From Punctularia strigosozonata HHB-11173 SS5 (lineage: Eukaryota; Basidiomycota; Agaricomycetes; Corticiales; Punctulariaceae): a DNA stretch of 64,000 bases. The DNA is taken from contig NW_006767441.1 of NCBI RefSeq assembly GCF_000264995.1, forward strand, positions 390,255 through 454,254, read 5' to 3'. Shown piece by piece: positions 45,103 through 54,877 of this stretch. Position 1 is the stretch's first letter, and each line of letters starts with the position of its first letter. A model generated the notes under the pieces. That model was not told the DNA's origin and did not search any database. It worked only from the letters and a program-made list of their open reading frames with translations. The position numbers and the translations under genes were made by a program.

Positions 45103-46984
45103 TTCTCGTCGCGCCCCCGCCACATTCATTGCATCTCCGTTTTCTTATTTTCGACTTCTACGCTCACTTGCATCTTCTCTCATCATATGCATCCGCTGGC
45201 ATCACATCTGCAATTTGACCGCTCTAAAAAAAACCTTAATGCGTGTCGCCTCGTGCCATCTAATGTACAATTAACTTATACGTGTACAAAACACTCATCT
45301 AGTCGATCCGCATCTCAATTGCAATCAGAACGTCGTTCGAACGAACTACTATATCACGTTTACGAGACCTAAAGTGAGACATTGCGAGAAGATTCGCATG
45401 ACCTCGCGTGTATGACAGTCCAACGCGCACGCGCCATCTCCAGCGCCGGCGTCAGACGGCGGCGTGGCGTGTCTTCCAGGTTCTCAGTCATTATTCTCTC
45501 ATCTCCACTGGATCAGCAGCCCGTTCACTCGGAGGTTTATGGCCCGAAGTGATGAGCGACGGACGGTAATGTCAGTCGTGTCTGCAGATGCAGTCCTGCT
45601 GGCGTGCGTGACCAAGACCGGAGGACGGCCTGTGCATGCAGCTGATCGCAGCTTGGGACCCGGAGCGCGGTCGTTGCGTGTACAAGTCAGGTTTACTACA
45701 CGGCCGCAACGCGTGTGTCGCCCGCGGCCGACATTTTGCTGGCCGAGGATATTTGTGTGCTTATCTCTGTATACTCTGCTCAATTACATGGGCGTCTGTG
45801 GAGCATGATGCGGGTAGACCGTAAATGGGTACCCCTATACATGATTTCATGTCCTCCCCCCCTCCGTACTAGACCCCATGAGGCGGCCGATTTCCATAGT
45901 CGTGCGGGCACATACTGACCCCTCTCACAAGTGCACAGGCGGACGAGAAGCACAGGCTCCACGTATCGCTCACGGGCCTGATTCACTTACACCTCCCTAT
46001 TGACAATCGTGCAGTACTTCGCGTGACATTGGCCCCTTTTTGGTCTCCGCTCCCAGCGTGCCACAGACTTCTCTCAGCGATATTCTAGCCCGGCGGAAGA
46101 GCACCAGAACGGATTCGCTGGCCCGGGCCCAGCGGTTACTTGACAGGGTCGCTGTCTTCCATCACCACCACCACCACCACCACCACCACAGGCTGTAGCA
46201 ATGATCGGGTTGCGTCCAAGATAGAAGACCATTGCTCAAGGTGGACACACTCCTGATCAGAAGGTCTGCAGCTGTAGCATGTCATTGCCACTGCTTCCGA
46301 GGAATAGGTGAAGGCTTGATGTCGATGCCGGGCCCTAGCAGGGAGCCGCCGAGAATGGCCCGCGGACAAGCCGAATTCGGCCGCCTGAGCGATCCTCTGA
46401 CGAAGTTCCGTCTGCGAACCACTGCAGCGAACATACGCCAGCGTGGGCAATCTCTGGCTTCCGAACCGGAATTACGATGCTGGCAATCGGTAAACACGCC
46501 AAACCGGGGATACGCGGGACAAGTACCGAGCGCCATGCCACGACATGCACAGAACAGGATACGGGGGTTTTTCGATCTCGTTCTCAAGGAGGTGCACATT
46601 CTAGGACGCATGAGGTGAAATATAATCGATCGGGCCGGAGCTCCTAGAGCACTGATAGCAGGTACAACCATAGAAGCAGAGAGGCGACCATGCTTTATCG
46701 GATGTCCTGCGTAGAATACAATCGGTGTTGCGGGGGTAACTTTGGATGGGGAGGGGTATTGCATATGCAAAAGGTGCATCTCGTGACGATTTGGCAATCG
46801 TAATGAAGTCGATTCACGCATGGTCATGGTGCAAGCGGTAAATATAGCACTCATGGCTGCCTCGTGCAGTAGACAGGATGGTGACTACATCCAGAGAAAG
46901 ACAGGAAATCAGAAAAGACCATTAAGGAAGTTAAGGAGGAGATAATACGGACCAAGCACCGGAGGGAAGCATGCGACCAATCCT
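45103..46984. other. Gene-poor region with a (CAC)n microsatellite
   Basis: About 1.9 kb between convergent genes. It contains a trinucleotide run at 46163-46190. A 190-codon ATG-led open frame on the minus strand (46282-46854) has no family resemblance and its composition is not convincing; it is kept here as a doubtful short gene at most. Confidence 0.4.
46163..46190 (+). repeat. (CAC)9 microsatellite
   Basis: Nine uninterrupted CAC units in intergenic sequence. Confidence 0.95.
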
Positions 46985-48936
46985 TCATAACGCGTCAAGT
47001 GGCCGAATAAACTCGAATGATACCCAGTCACAGTCAGATTCCAGGGTTCTGGGCTTCGCGGGCGCTGATATCTTGATGGCTCTTTCCGTTTGAGGCTGCA
47101 GAAAAGGCTGCGAGAACGTAGGTCGCATACGTGCAAGTGTCTGGGCATCGTCTACTTGATCTCGGGCGGATGTAGATGGCTGAAGTTCTTCTGCGCCTGC
47201 GCAGCGGAGGGTTACCTTGGGCAAATACCACTTGCTGCAGTACTTTTCGGAATCCGCTTCAATTGCCATAGTGGCCGCTGGTAGTGACGACGCAAGCAAA
47301 CGGCAGAGATGGGAGGGCATACGATGGGGATGGATACGAACCACGAAACGATTGTCCCATAAAATGTGCACTTCCTCTTTCGAACGGGCGCTGGACGGTC
47401 CGGGCTGGATTCCGAGTGCGTCTTGTACCGGTTTCGTGATGTCTATTGTCAAGGCATCGTTTCCTAACATCGGCTTAAGGCGCATGGCGAGCCATCCGGG
47501 TCTCTCGCCTTCACCAAACTTGGATCCGCTTGAGTAACGTATGCCTCCTCGCGCATTGATAGCAACAGGTTCCCATAAGACGTCAGATCCACCAGAGAAA
47601 CGTTTGCGAGAATCCAGGAGGCGGCGTTTCATCCTCGAAGGGGAAGGAGTATAGGGGAACGGGTCTGTTGCCAGTAATCCGTTGATTATCCCTGTAATCG
47701 AGGAGGACGACCGTCCTGCTTCTGATTTCACGGATCCCCATGGGCGCGCAGAGACATAACGAATTATGCGCATGAGTAGCTGAGCGAGAACGACGGGATC
47801 AGTGATCTTTCCGAGCGCCTCCGTCGGGAAAGCGATCGTCGACGGCGGGCTGGGAACGAGTAACCGGGACAGCTCGGATGTCACTGTGAATCAGACATTT
47901 TAGAGATGAGCATATCGGTGTTAAGGGGGGTAAGGTACCCTGTTCATCGATGTATTCTCGTTGCTCTCCAAACATCTCCAATATACTATATAATCGCACT
48001 CGGGCGGCAGGGGATCGAAGGTTGTCCACGTTGAGACGTGCGGCGCCTTGCTGTATTGCGTCTATCTCTTTCTGACGCGGCAAGGGAATGTCGAGGTTGC
48101 CGGCGAGTAAGTGGCGGATGGAGTTGCGTATGGTCAACTCCGGTTGGAAGTTGGTCTGGTCAACCGCGTATTCGAGCGCATGCTCGTCGCAAGTTGCCAA
48201 AATTCTATCCTGACGTAGTCATATAAGTGGGTATCATTCATCATAGGATTGAGCGGCAGGCACCTTCGTGAAGCCGAGCATAGGCCGGATAATCCATCTG
48301 CTCATGCCTTCGTAGCCTGCCCAGGCCAGTTGACCCTCGCTATGGCCCATTCCCCACCTACGGCAATACCTCATACCGGCTGCACCTATCTCAGTGCTAC
48401 TTCGAGCCATTCGCATGAGGCAAAGCTCTATCTGGTCGTCGGCATGATGCCCGAACGCGACCGCGCCCGCGCCGGCTTGGACCATGTCGCGAAATAAGAT
48501 GTGATATCGGACGTCGCGTGCTCGTCTCTCTAGCGCAGTGTGACTCGTCGGCTTCGGTGGAAAGGGATGAGTCCCCCACTGAACCGAGGACGTGATGTGC
48601 TGCACTCCTAGAGACTTCGCGGTTGCTTCGGCCCTCGCGGACATGGCGCTGGAAGAGTCTTGGAGCTTGTGGTCTACGCTGAGGGAGACTAGGGGTATCT
48701 GGTCTTCGGGACCAAAGATGCCCGATATGGCGCGTTTTAGGAGGAAGAGGAGGCATGTTGAATCCGGTCCTCCAGAGTTCGCGACGGCTGGAGTTCAATG
48801 CCTTCGATGAGCTGAAGGGCCTGAGTGCCAGCGGTAGTCACGGACCAATCTTGCTGGGCCATCCCGTAGGCGGAGTGCATTTTTTAAGCAAACGAAGGAA
48901 TTCAGAGTTGCTGATTGCCTTGGGTGGTATCAGCAT
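46985..48936 (-). CDS. tRNA(Ile)-lysidine synthase, TilS family (probably mitochondrial)
   Basis: A multi-exon gene of about 600 aa. The start at 48936 gives MLIPPKAISNSEFLRLLKKC; a 58-nt intron (donor GTCCGT) then joins in phase to AVANSGGPDSTCLLFLL, the PP-loop ATP-pyrophosphatase motif SGGxDS. The second motif GHHADDQIELCLMRMARSS, and EYAVDQTNFQPELTIRNSIR with the conserved DxTN and RN residues, complete the TilS catalytic domain. TilS converts the wobble cytidine of the AUA-reading tRNA-Ile to lysidine in bacteria; fungal members are thought to serve mitochondria. The C-terminal half is weakly conserved, with a long Ser/Arg-rich middle. It ends FEFIRPLDAL at 46985. Confidence 0.87.
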
Positions 48937-49270
48937 ACCTCTCTTGTCCTGGTAGGAGAACAAGCCCGACGCGTGCCTTCGCACACGGCACTACATACGC
49001 GACGCGGACTTGGCGGCCACGACTTTACTTCCTCCACCACTAAGGCTCGTAATGTTCAAGGCATATCATTCTCACCAACAAATCGTTCACTTCGTCCTGT
49101 CTGCTGCGAGACTTCATAGCAGATTGTTGCGATCAAACATCGCCTTCTCGGTCATGGCTATGCACAATCAAACCACGGCCCACAGGGCTGCGGATGTATA
49201 GCTTGTAGGCGCCAAGCATCGTATGAGTCGGCGTACCGTGAACTGCGTACCCTGTTCTGCTAAGACCCAT
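48937..49270. promoter_or_regulatory. Divergent promoter region (TilS / DUF6535 gene)
   Basis: About 334 bp between divergent start codons. Both promoters are expected here. No recognisable element was found. Confidence 0.4.
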
Positions 49271-51712
49271 ATGTCATCGCCTATTGCCTCGGGCCGTGAA
49301 CTAGCTGAGGTGCGTCAGACATGCCATTGTTGCTAGCGCCATCTCCATCTTACTGCCTTCCAGCCAACATGTGTACGACAAGACTCATCAGGACTGTATC
49401 ACCCTGTGTCACAGAGAGGTGACAGTGGCTACGCCTCGAACGCAGACACGGTTGTTCAATCACCGCCTGAGGTGGATGATGGGTCCGACATGTCGTCCTC
49501 GAATGGGCTCGACGACGACAAGAACAAGGTAAGCATAATGACCCCGCCTATTCTGAACCGCAACTGAGGGATCACAACAAAAGCATCTGGGAACAACTAC
49601 GCGTCTCGAGGCGATTTCCCTGTCGGAGCTTACTTATGCCTCAAAAGGATGGACAGCCTGTGCACGCGCTGTGAAACAGTATGATGAATCCCTCGTCGCA
49701 GGTTGGAAGGAGGAGATCGACAGTCTTCTCGTTTTCGTAAGACGATTACGCTGACATCCTAGCCCCCATCATTGATGTTCTACTCACAGGCTGGCTTGTT
49801 CTCTGCCGTCCTCACAGCGTTCGCCGCAGAAAGCTATCAGATGCTCTCGACCGATCCGGCAGAAACATCGGCTGCGATACTGCAACAGATTAACGTGCAA
49901 CTCAGGGATCTGGTGACCCACGCGGACCCACCTGGTTCAGCCGCGACCTCCTTCTCCCCTGCAACAGTGACCCATTCGGCCATTAGGATAAACAGTAAGT
50001 GTACCTTCAACCGATGTACTCTGCGGGTCGCTGACAGTACGTGGAAAAGCCCTGTGGTTCTCCAGCCTCGCCTGTAGCTTGTCAGCAGCCCTCTTCGGCA
50101 TGATGGAGAAACAATGGATACGCGAATATACGAACTTCGGCATGGCGTCACCTCGAGAAAGCCTGCGCATGCGACAATACAGATACGAGGGCCTCATGAA
50201 GTGGGGCGTGTTTGAGATTGTCGGAGCCTTGCCTGTGCTGCTGCAAGTTGCCGTAATATTGTTTCTCATTGGGCTGGTCGATCTGCTATGGAACCTCCAT
50301 CCGATTGTCGCCGGCATTTTCACTGTCCTCACCGCCATAACCCTCCTCATGGCCGTAGCCATGGCGTTCATGCCGGTATTTTCCAGCAGCTGCCCATACA
50401 AGTCCCCTTTGTCGTTCTTCCTCATCCGGCTTCTGACTCCTCTGTCGCTCGTTCTTCGCCATTGGGGGAAGTTTTTCCTCATTGGCATTCCCAGATATTT
50501 CGCCCGGCGTCGTCAACGAGCGACGTCTCGGTCACTCAGGTCGGCATTCAAGTTTCTGTACGACTTTTCGCGCGCGACCATGTCGCGATCGCCAGTCAGC
50601 TGGAGCGCGAGGGACCTCCATCCCGTGCGGCTGGCCGACGACCTAGAGCACGTGGCTCTAGCTTGGGCACACAAGAGCATCGTGGACGATGATCTTCTCG
50701 ACGCTATCACACCCTGCATTCGAGACCTGCCAGAAGCGGAGCGTGTGCGACTGGCGTTCGATGTCGTCGCGCAGAAATCCTCCTGTGACATCGATCAGGT
50801 CCTTTCCTATATCCGTCGCAACGATGTGGCCTTGCTCCGGACATCCACACCTGCTCGATGCGGGCCAATATGGGATGAGGTTCACTATAATGATCTCGCG
50901 CTATTGGCCCTACCGGAAAGGGCTTACCATCCCACCGGCGTCGAGCGCGAGGTCGTGAGGCAGCTCCGTATGCTGTTGGACGTGTTAACGTCGTGCCAAC
51001 AACTGCCTTCGTTCGTCGATCCGACGCTCTCGACGAGGCAAATCTCACGGCGAGACATTATCTCGCTGATAGATTCCCTTCTGGAGTATATGCCCCCCGC
51101 CGGGCAGATCATCTGCCGTGACTATTGCACCGGCATGCTTTCCCTTACTGGAGACAATCTGTATAGCGACGTGCGCCTGAAGGCGATGGTGATGCGATCG
51201 CTCTATACCTTCGCTCGCACTCGTGATATCAAGGTTGACCTAGACGGTAAGGGTCTGGCTAGTGTCGTTCACGCCCAGCTCTGAACATTCGATGTGACAC
51301 AGCTGTACACAACCTATGCGACACGGTGGCCAGGGCATTCGTGTTCTGCGATAGCGTTCCGCCGAAGTGGGATACAAATCACCGGGAAATGTTCATCTCC
51401 GCTAGCTCGTTCGCGCTGCGAGCGTTCGCTGTTGCTCCAAAGCGTAGCTCACTGGAGAGCGCACCCTATCTCCGTCTACTCAATGCGATCCAGAATTTCG
51501 TCGCCTCCGGAGCTGCCGGAGGATGGTCGTCCCGCCAGTGGTGTGAGAATCTGTACGCCCTGGCGGAATACGACGATCGCCTTGTTCCTGCCACACTGGT
51601 ACAAACCATCTATGAAGCGGATCGACAAGGGCACCTCCGTATACTAGGAACGGAACGGGAATATCTGATCCGCTTACACCGCAAATACTGCGAGTCCTTC
51701 CCGGACGTTTGA
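49271..51712 (+). CDS. DUF6535 membrane protein (basidiomycete-specific family)
   Basis: Six exons (49271-49309, 49364-49528, about 49583-49735, about 49791-49994, about 50049-51250 and a last exon ending 51712) join in phase to roughly 730 aa. The DUF6535 signature is present: ARAVKQYDESLVAGWKEEID, VFAGLFSAVLTAFAAESY (helix 1), HSAIRINTLWFSSLACSL (helix 2), GMMEKQWIREYTNF. Two further helices follow (GALPVLLQVAVILFLIGLVD; IFTVLTAITLLMAVAMAFMP), then a large helical cytosolic part beginning SWSARDLHPVRLADDLEHVA. These genes occur in many copies in Agaricomycetes and have no known function; their variable numbers hint at rapid family turnover. The penultimate intron (about 51251-51281) is short, so its limits are the least certain. 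Confidence 0.82.
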
Positions 51713-52148
51713 TGTTCGCCGTGAACGTCGCAGGGCTCTTTCCCTCTGTCACCGGGACCGTCGGAGGTAGTGTCCCCTCTGGCCGTTCAGGACGGTTTTC
51801 TATCTTACTTGAGTTTATCATCCTTAGTACGCTGTATGTATACTCGCCGTCACATTGAGGCACACCTCTCCTTTCGTCTTGCGGAGGTTCAATTGCAGAT
51901 ATCTGCTTCCGGTCCATGGTCAATTCCCTATCAGACCCTATAGGCCTTTTCCCGATGTCTATCATGTTCCCTATCTCAACCCTAACGGGAATGCTAATCA
52001 AGCCAATCACCACGATACACGCGAGTCGCTACCCATGATGCTCGTTCTGGGAGTCGGTAGACGGCCAGGGAAGTACCAATAGCGGTCATTGAGTTATGCA
52101 TGGCCATAACCAAGCCATGCCTGTCAGGATCACTTGAGCTCGAGTAAG

Positions 52149-52262
52149 ATGAACATGCCAGCGACGCTTCGCATAAATTCCACAAGTAAACGAGAGTCAG
52201 CATATATAAGTTCCTTAGCACTAGTCCACAAACCACGACATGTGCGAAAGACTGGAACGAAC
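52149..52262 (+). repeat. Dispersed repeat, copy 1 (about 115 bp)
   Basis: It aligns by eye to 54736-54852 at roughly three quarters identity, including CATATATTCCACA/GCATAAATTCCACA and AACGAGAGT. The two copies lie in the same orientation on either side of the terpene synthase gene. The open frames on both strands are conserved between copies, so it could be a relic of a coding region; no family was recognised. Confidence 0.65.
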
Positions 52263-52270
52263 CCAGGACA

Positions 52271-52353
52271 GTCCGCTGGAGCGCGAGGGACCCTCACCCG
52301 TGCGGCTCGCCGACGAACCAGAGCACGCGGCTCTGGCTTGGGCACCAAAAATC
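52271..52353 (+). pseudogene. Fragment related to the DUF6535 gene
   Basis: This roughly 80-bp stretch (CGCTGGAGCGCGAGGGAC onward) closely matches 50597-50670 within the DUF6535 gene, at the segment encoding SWSARDLHPVRLADDLEHVA. The frame is broken by small indels and nothing else of the gene is present. It is a remnant of a duplicate or of another family member, sitting 3' of the full gene. Confidence 0.7.
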
Positions 52354-52403
52354 GATCATAGCAACCAATCCGAAATTTGAAAGTTCTATTAAACTATCAT
52401 GGT

Positions 52404-53545
52404 CATAGACCGGCTTCGTTCAAGCGATAACGTTCGGAACATGCATGGAAAGCTACATATCCATGGCTCAGGGCCATATAAGCTTCCAACGCTTTGGGGC
52501 AGGCCTCCAGCATCTGCTGCGACCGTTCGTGCGACGTCGCTGTCTCGTCCGCGATTCTGCGCAACGATTCGATCTTTGAAATGCGGTGGAGCCTTGCCTC
52601 AACGGAAACATAGTTTGTGCTTTCTCCAGCCAGTACCTCCTTGTAGAATGAAAGGACGTCGCTGAGAAGGCGAGCAGGCGTTAAATGCTATCGCGCGTGG
52701 GTGATAGCGATCACTCACTTCGCGCAATTTATAAACACCACGATTTCCGGTATGGCCTGGACGAAGTCCGTGAATGGCATCTCGGGAGGAAACGCGAAGA
52801 GGGCGTAAGCCTCCGATACGCCTGACATGACTCGCGCCCAATATGGGTATCGAACGGCGCCGGAGCGAATCTGGGGAAAACAGGTTAGCTCGGTATGGTC
52901 GAAACGATGGGCAATATAAATGGCTGACCGACATGCCCTTAGTCCTGCTCTCGAGTAAAAGAGCGGTTGGTAGGTTTAAGATGGAGTTGACAATCACGTT
53001 CGAGGCGAAGAAGCCGTAACGTTGTGGTATCTCGCGTATGAGCTCATCCATGGATTGCAGGGTGGGATCACGTTGTTCTTGTCCCCGTACAAAGCGTGTG
53101 TTGAAGTCATTGAGTTCGGTTGTGTCGTCCGAATAGGTGTCGTCGAGGTAACTTGCTAGCACCGTGAACACGCATACGAAGAGTTGCGTTTCATGCGGAG
53201 TGTGCCCATACGAGGTTCTGGCAATCCATACCGAGAGGGGAATATAAGGTGCGACGCTGTGTGGGCCGGCCAATGGGCATCGGCGGCGGGTGAGATCTTC
53301 GCGGGTGAGTCGGTCGAATTCTTGGTCGTAGGCCATTTTGGAATACGGGATCTGGCATCTTGCAAGGAACGCTCGAATTGTCGCACGAACCTCGTCGATA
53401 TCCACGGTCTGCGCTGATGTATCAGTCTCAGACGATGTCCGGGATCCTAAAATCGACTGACGTCGTTCGTATCTCCGACGGATAAAACGTCGGCAGCAGG
53501 CCTAAGTGACGTGCTCTTGGCAGCAGTGCTGATGTGGTGAGGCAT
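52404..53545 (-). CDS. Trichodiene synthase-like sesquiterpene cyclase
   Basis: Four exons (from about 53545, 53408, 52870 and 52675) join in phase to about 324 aa. The first exon encodes MPHHISTAAKSTSLRPAADV; a 53-nt intron with donor GTCAGT leads to TVDIDEVRATIRAFLARC. The family shows in YGHTPHETQLFVCVFTVLAS, the Asp-rich metal motif DDTYSDD, the NIVNS-like VIVNSILNLPTALLLESR and, across an intron, the NSE triad as NDVLSFYKEVLAGE, close to the trichodiene synthase NDLMSFYKE. Class I terpene cyclases of this family cyclise farnesyl diphosphate; the product here cannot be read from sequence. No P450, prenyltransferase or transporter lies beside it. A TATATAA box is 58 bp before the start. 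Confidence 0.87.
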
Positions 53546-53602
53546 CTTGGGGGCTCGTCTTTGGGACTGTGTCTTGGATAGGAGCGTGCACAAGGGTCGT
53601 CC

Positions 53603-53609
53603 TTATATA
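53603..53609 (-). promoter_or_regulatory. TATA box of the terpene synthase gene
   Basis: TATATAA on the minus strand, about 58 bp before the start codon at 53545. Assigned by sequence and position. Confidence 0.55.
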
Positions 53610-54735
53610 CGCTCGTATGCTGTTACATCACATCGTTCGAGAATCGCGGACCAGGTTGACACAGGAGAGTACGGTGACGCTGTAACAACTAACCCGCCTG
53701 TGAAGCTGCCGATGACCGCGGCCGTCAGTGTGAACGAAACAGGTAGACTTTTCGCCCTCCCCAAATGTTCTGCCTCGTCGTTGTATGGGTATAGATAGTG
53801 CACGTTGATCGATAGCTCGTGCAATGGACATCCCATATGGGCGTAAACAGTTCCATCGGACCTTCCGCATATCCAATGTGGGATAAGGCTACGTCGTTCG
53901 AGCTGATAGGGTTCTGAGGGGATGCCGTGCCGACAACGGTCAGTACGTGGCGTTTTGGTGCCACTGAGAATGTTGTTAACGTTGGCCGAGCGGTACCGAA
54001 ACTGAAGCCCGACGCCAGGATATCTGAGCCCAAGTCCGATAGCGTCTAAGCGGTGACAATATAGACGAGTGCGCCCAGAGTGCCATTGCAGACAGCCAGG
54101 GAGTCATACCTATAGTGTAAGAGATTTCTCGCCTCGGGAGAGCTTGTACGGATGTTCGAGTGTCGGCGTCCTAGCGCTGGCGAATTCCGAGCCGGCGGAA
54201 CCGGGATGTGAGACTTCGAGGGCGTGTAGCCTTTGGGTCTACGGATCTCCGGCTGCCTAGGGAGCGCTATGCACCTCTTGGCAGAGCCTATCGTCTCTCA
54301 GGACAGGTCATGGATGGTGCGGAGAGCGCGGGGCGGTAATCAACGGTAAGTCAAGGTATTTCATAATCACGGTAGATGCGCGTGCAGCGTGTCTGCTCCA
54401 CGCGCCCTCCTACCATAACTGGCACTGACCGTATCGAATACGGACGTCCGGGCATATAAGACATCCAACTGGTAGCTCGCCGCTCTGTCGGACCTTGAGA
54501 CTCGATTCATCGCAGCCGAATCCCCGGGCGAAGGAGAAGTGTGAAGCATGGTTCTGGCATTCGCAATTGTGGCTTCCTTGCGTTTTCGTCGGTTGTTATC
54601 GTCAGGTCGAGGGCAAGCGACTACATAATCGTGGTTACTGTCGTGTATCTGGGTAAAATAGACCAATACGTTATGATTGGCATAGAAATGGATTACTGAG
54701 ATACTAAGCTATTACCTTCACTTCACTACAAGACC

Positions 54736-54852
54736 ACGATGCCCAGGACGCTTTGCATATATTCCACAGATAAACGAGAGTTATCATATGTTACTTCCCT
54801 AGCCCGAGTCCATAGACCATTACATGTTCGAAAAAAAAAAGTCGAAAGAACC
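54736..54852 (+). repeat. Dispersed repeat, copy 2 (about 115 bp)
   Basis: Counterpart of 52149-52262 in the same orientation, ending in an A-rich run (54831-54840) immediately 3' of the NEDD1-like gene. Confidence 0.65.
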
Positions 54853-54877
54853 CCGCGTACACGAGTACAAAACCCTC

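Larger units (their letters stand above)
51713..52403. other. Intergenic with a repeat copy and a DUF6535 fragment
   Basis: About 690 bp between the DUF6535 gene and the terpene synthase. It contains the dispersed repeat (52149-52262) and a fragment related to the DUF6535 gene (52271-52353), listed separately. Nothing else was recognised. Confidence 0.5.
53546..54877. other. Intergenic region upstream of the terpene synthase
   Basis: About 1.33 kb. It holds the terpene synthase promoter on its left side and the second dispersed repeat (54736-54852) on its right. Short open frames have no family resemblance. Confidence 0.45.

Noticed and set aside
46282-46854. 190-codon ATG-led minus-strand frame
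   Set aside because: No recognised domain or neighbouring exons; kept only as a note in the intergenic entry.
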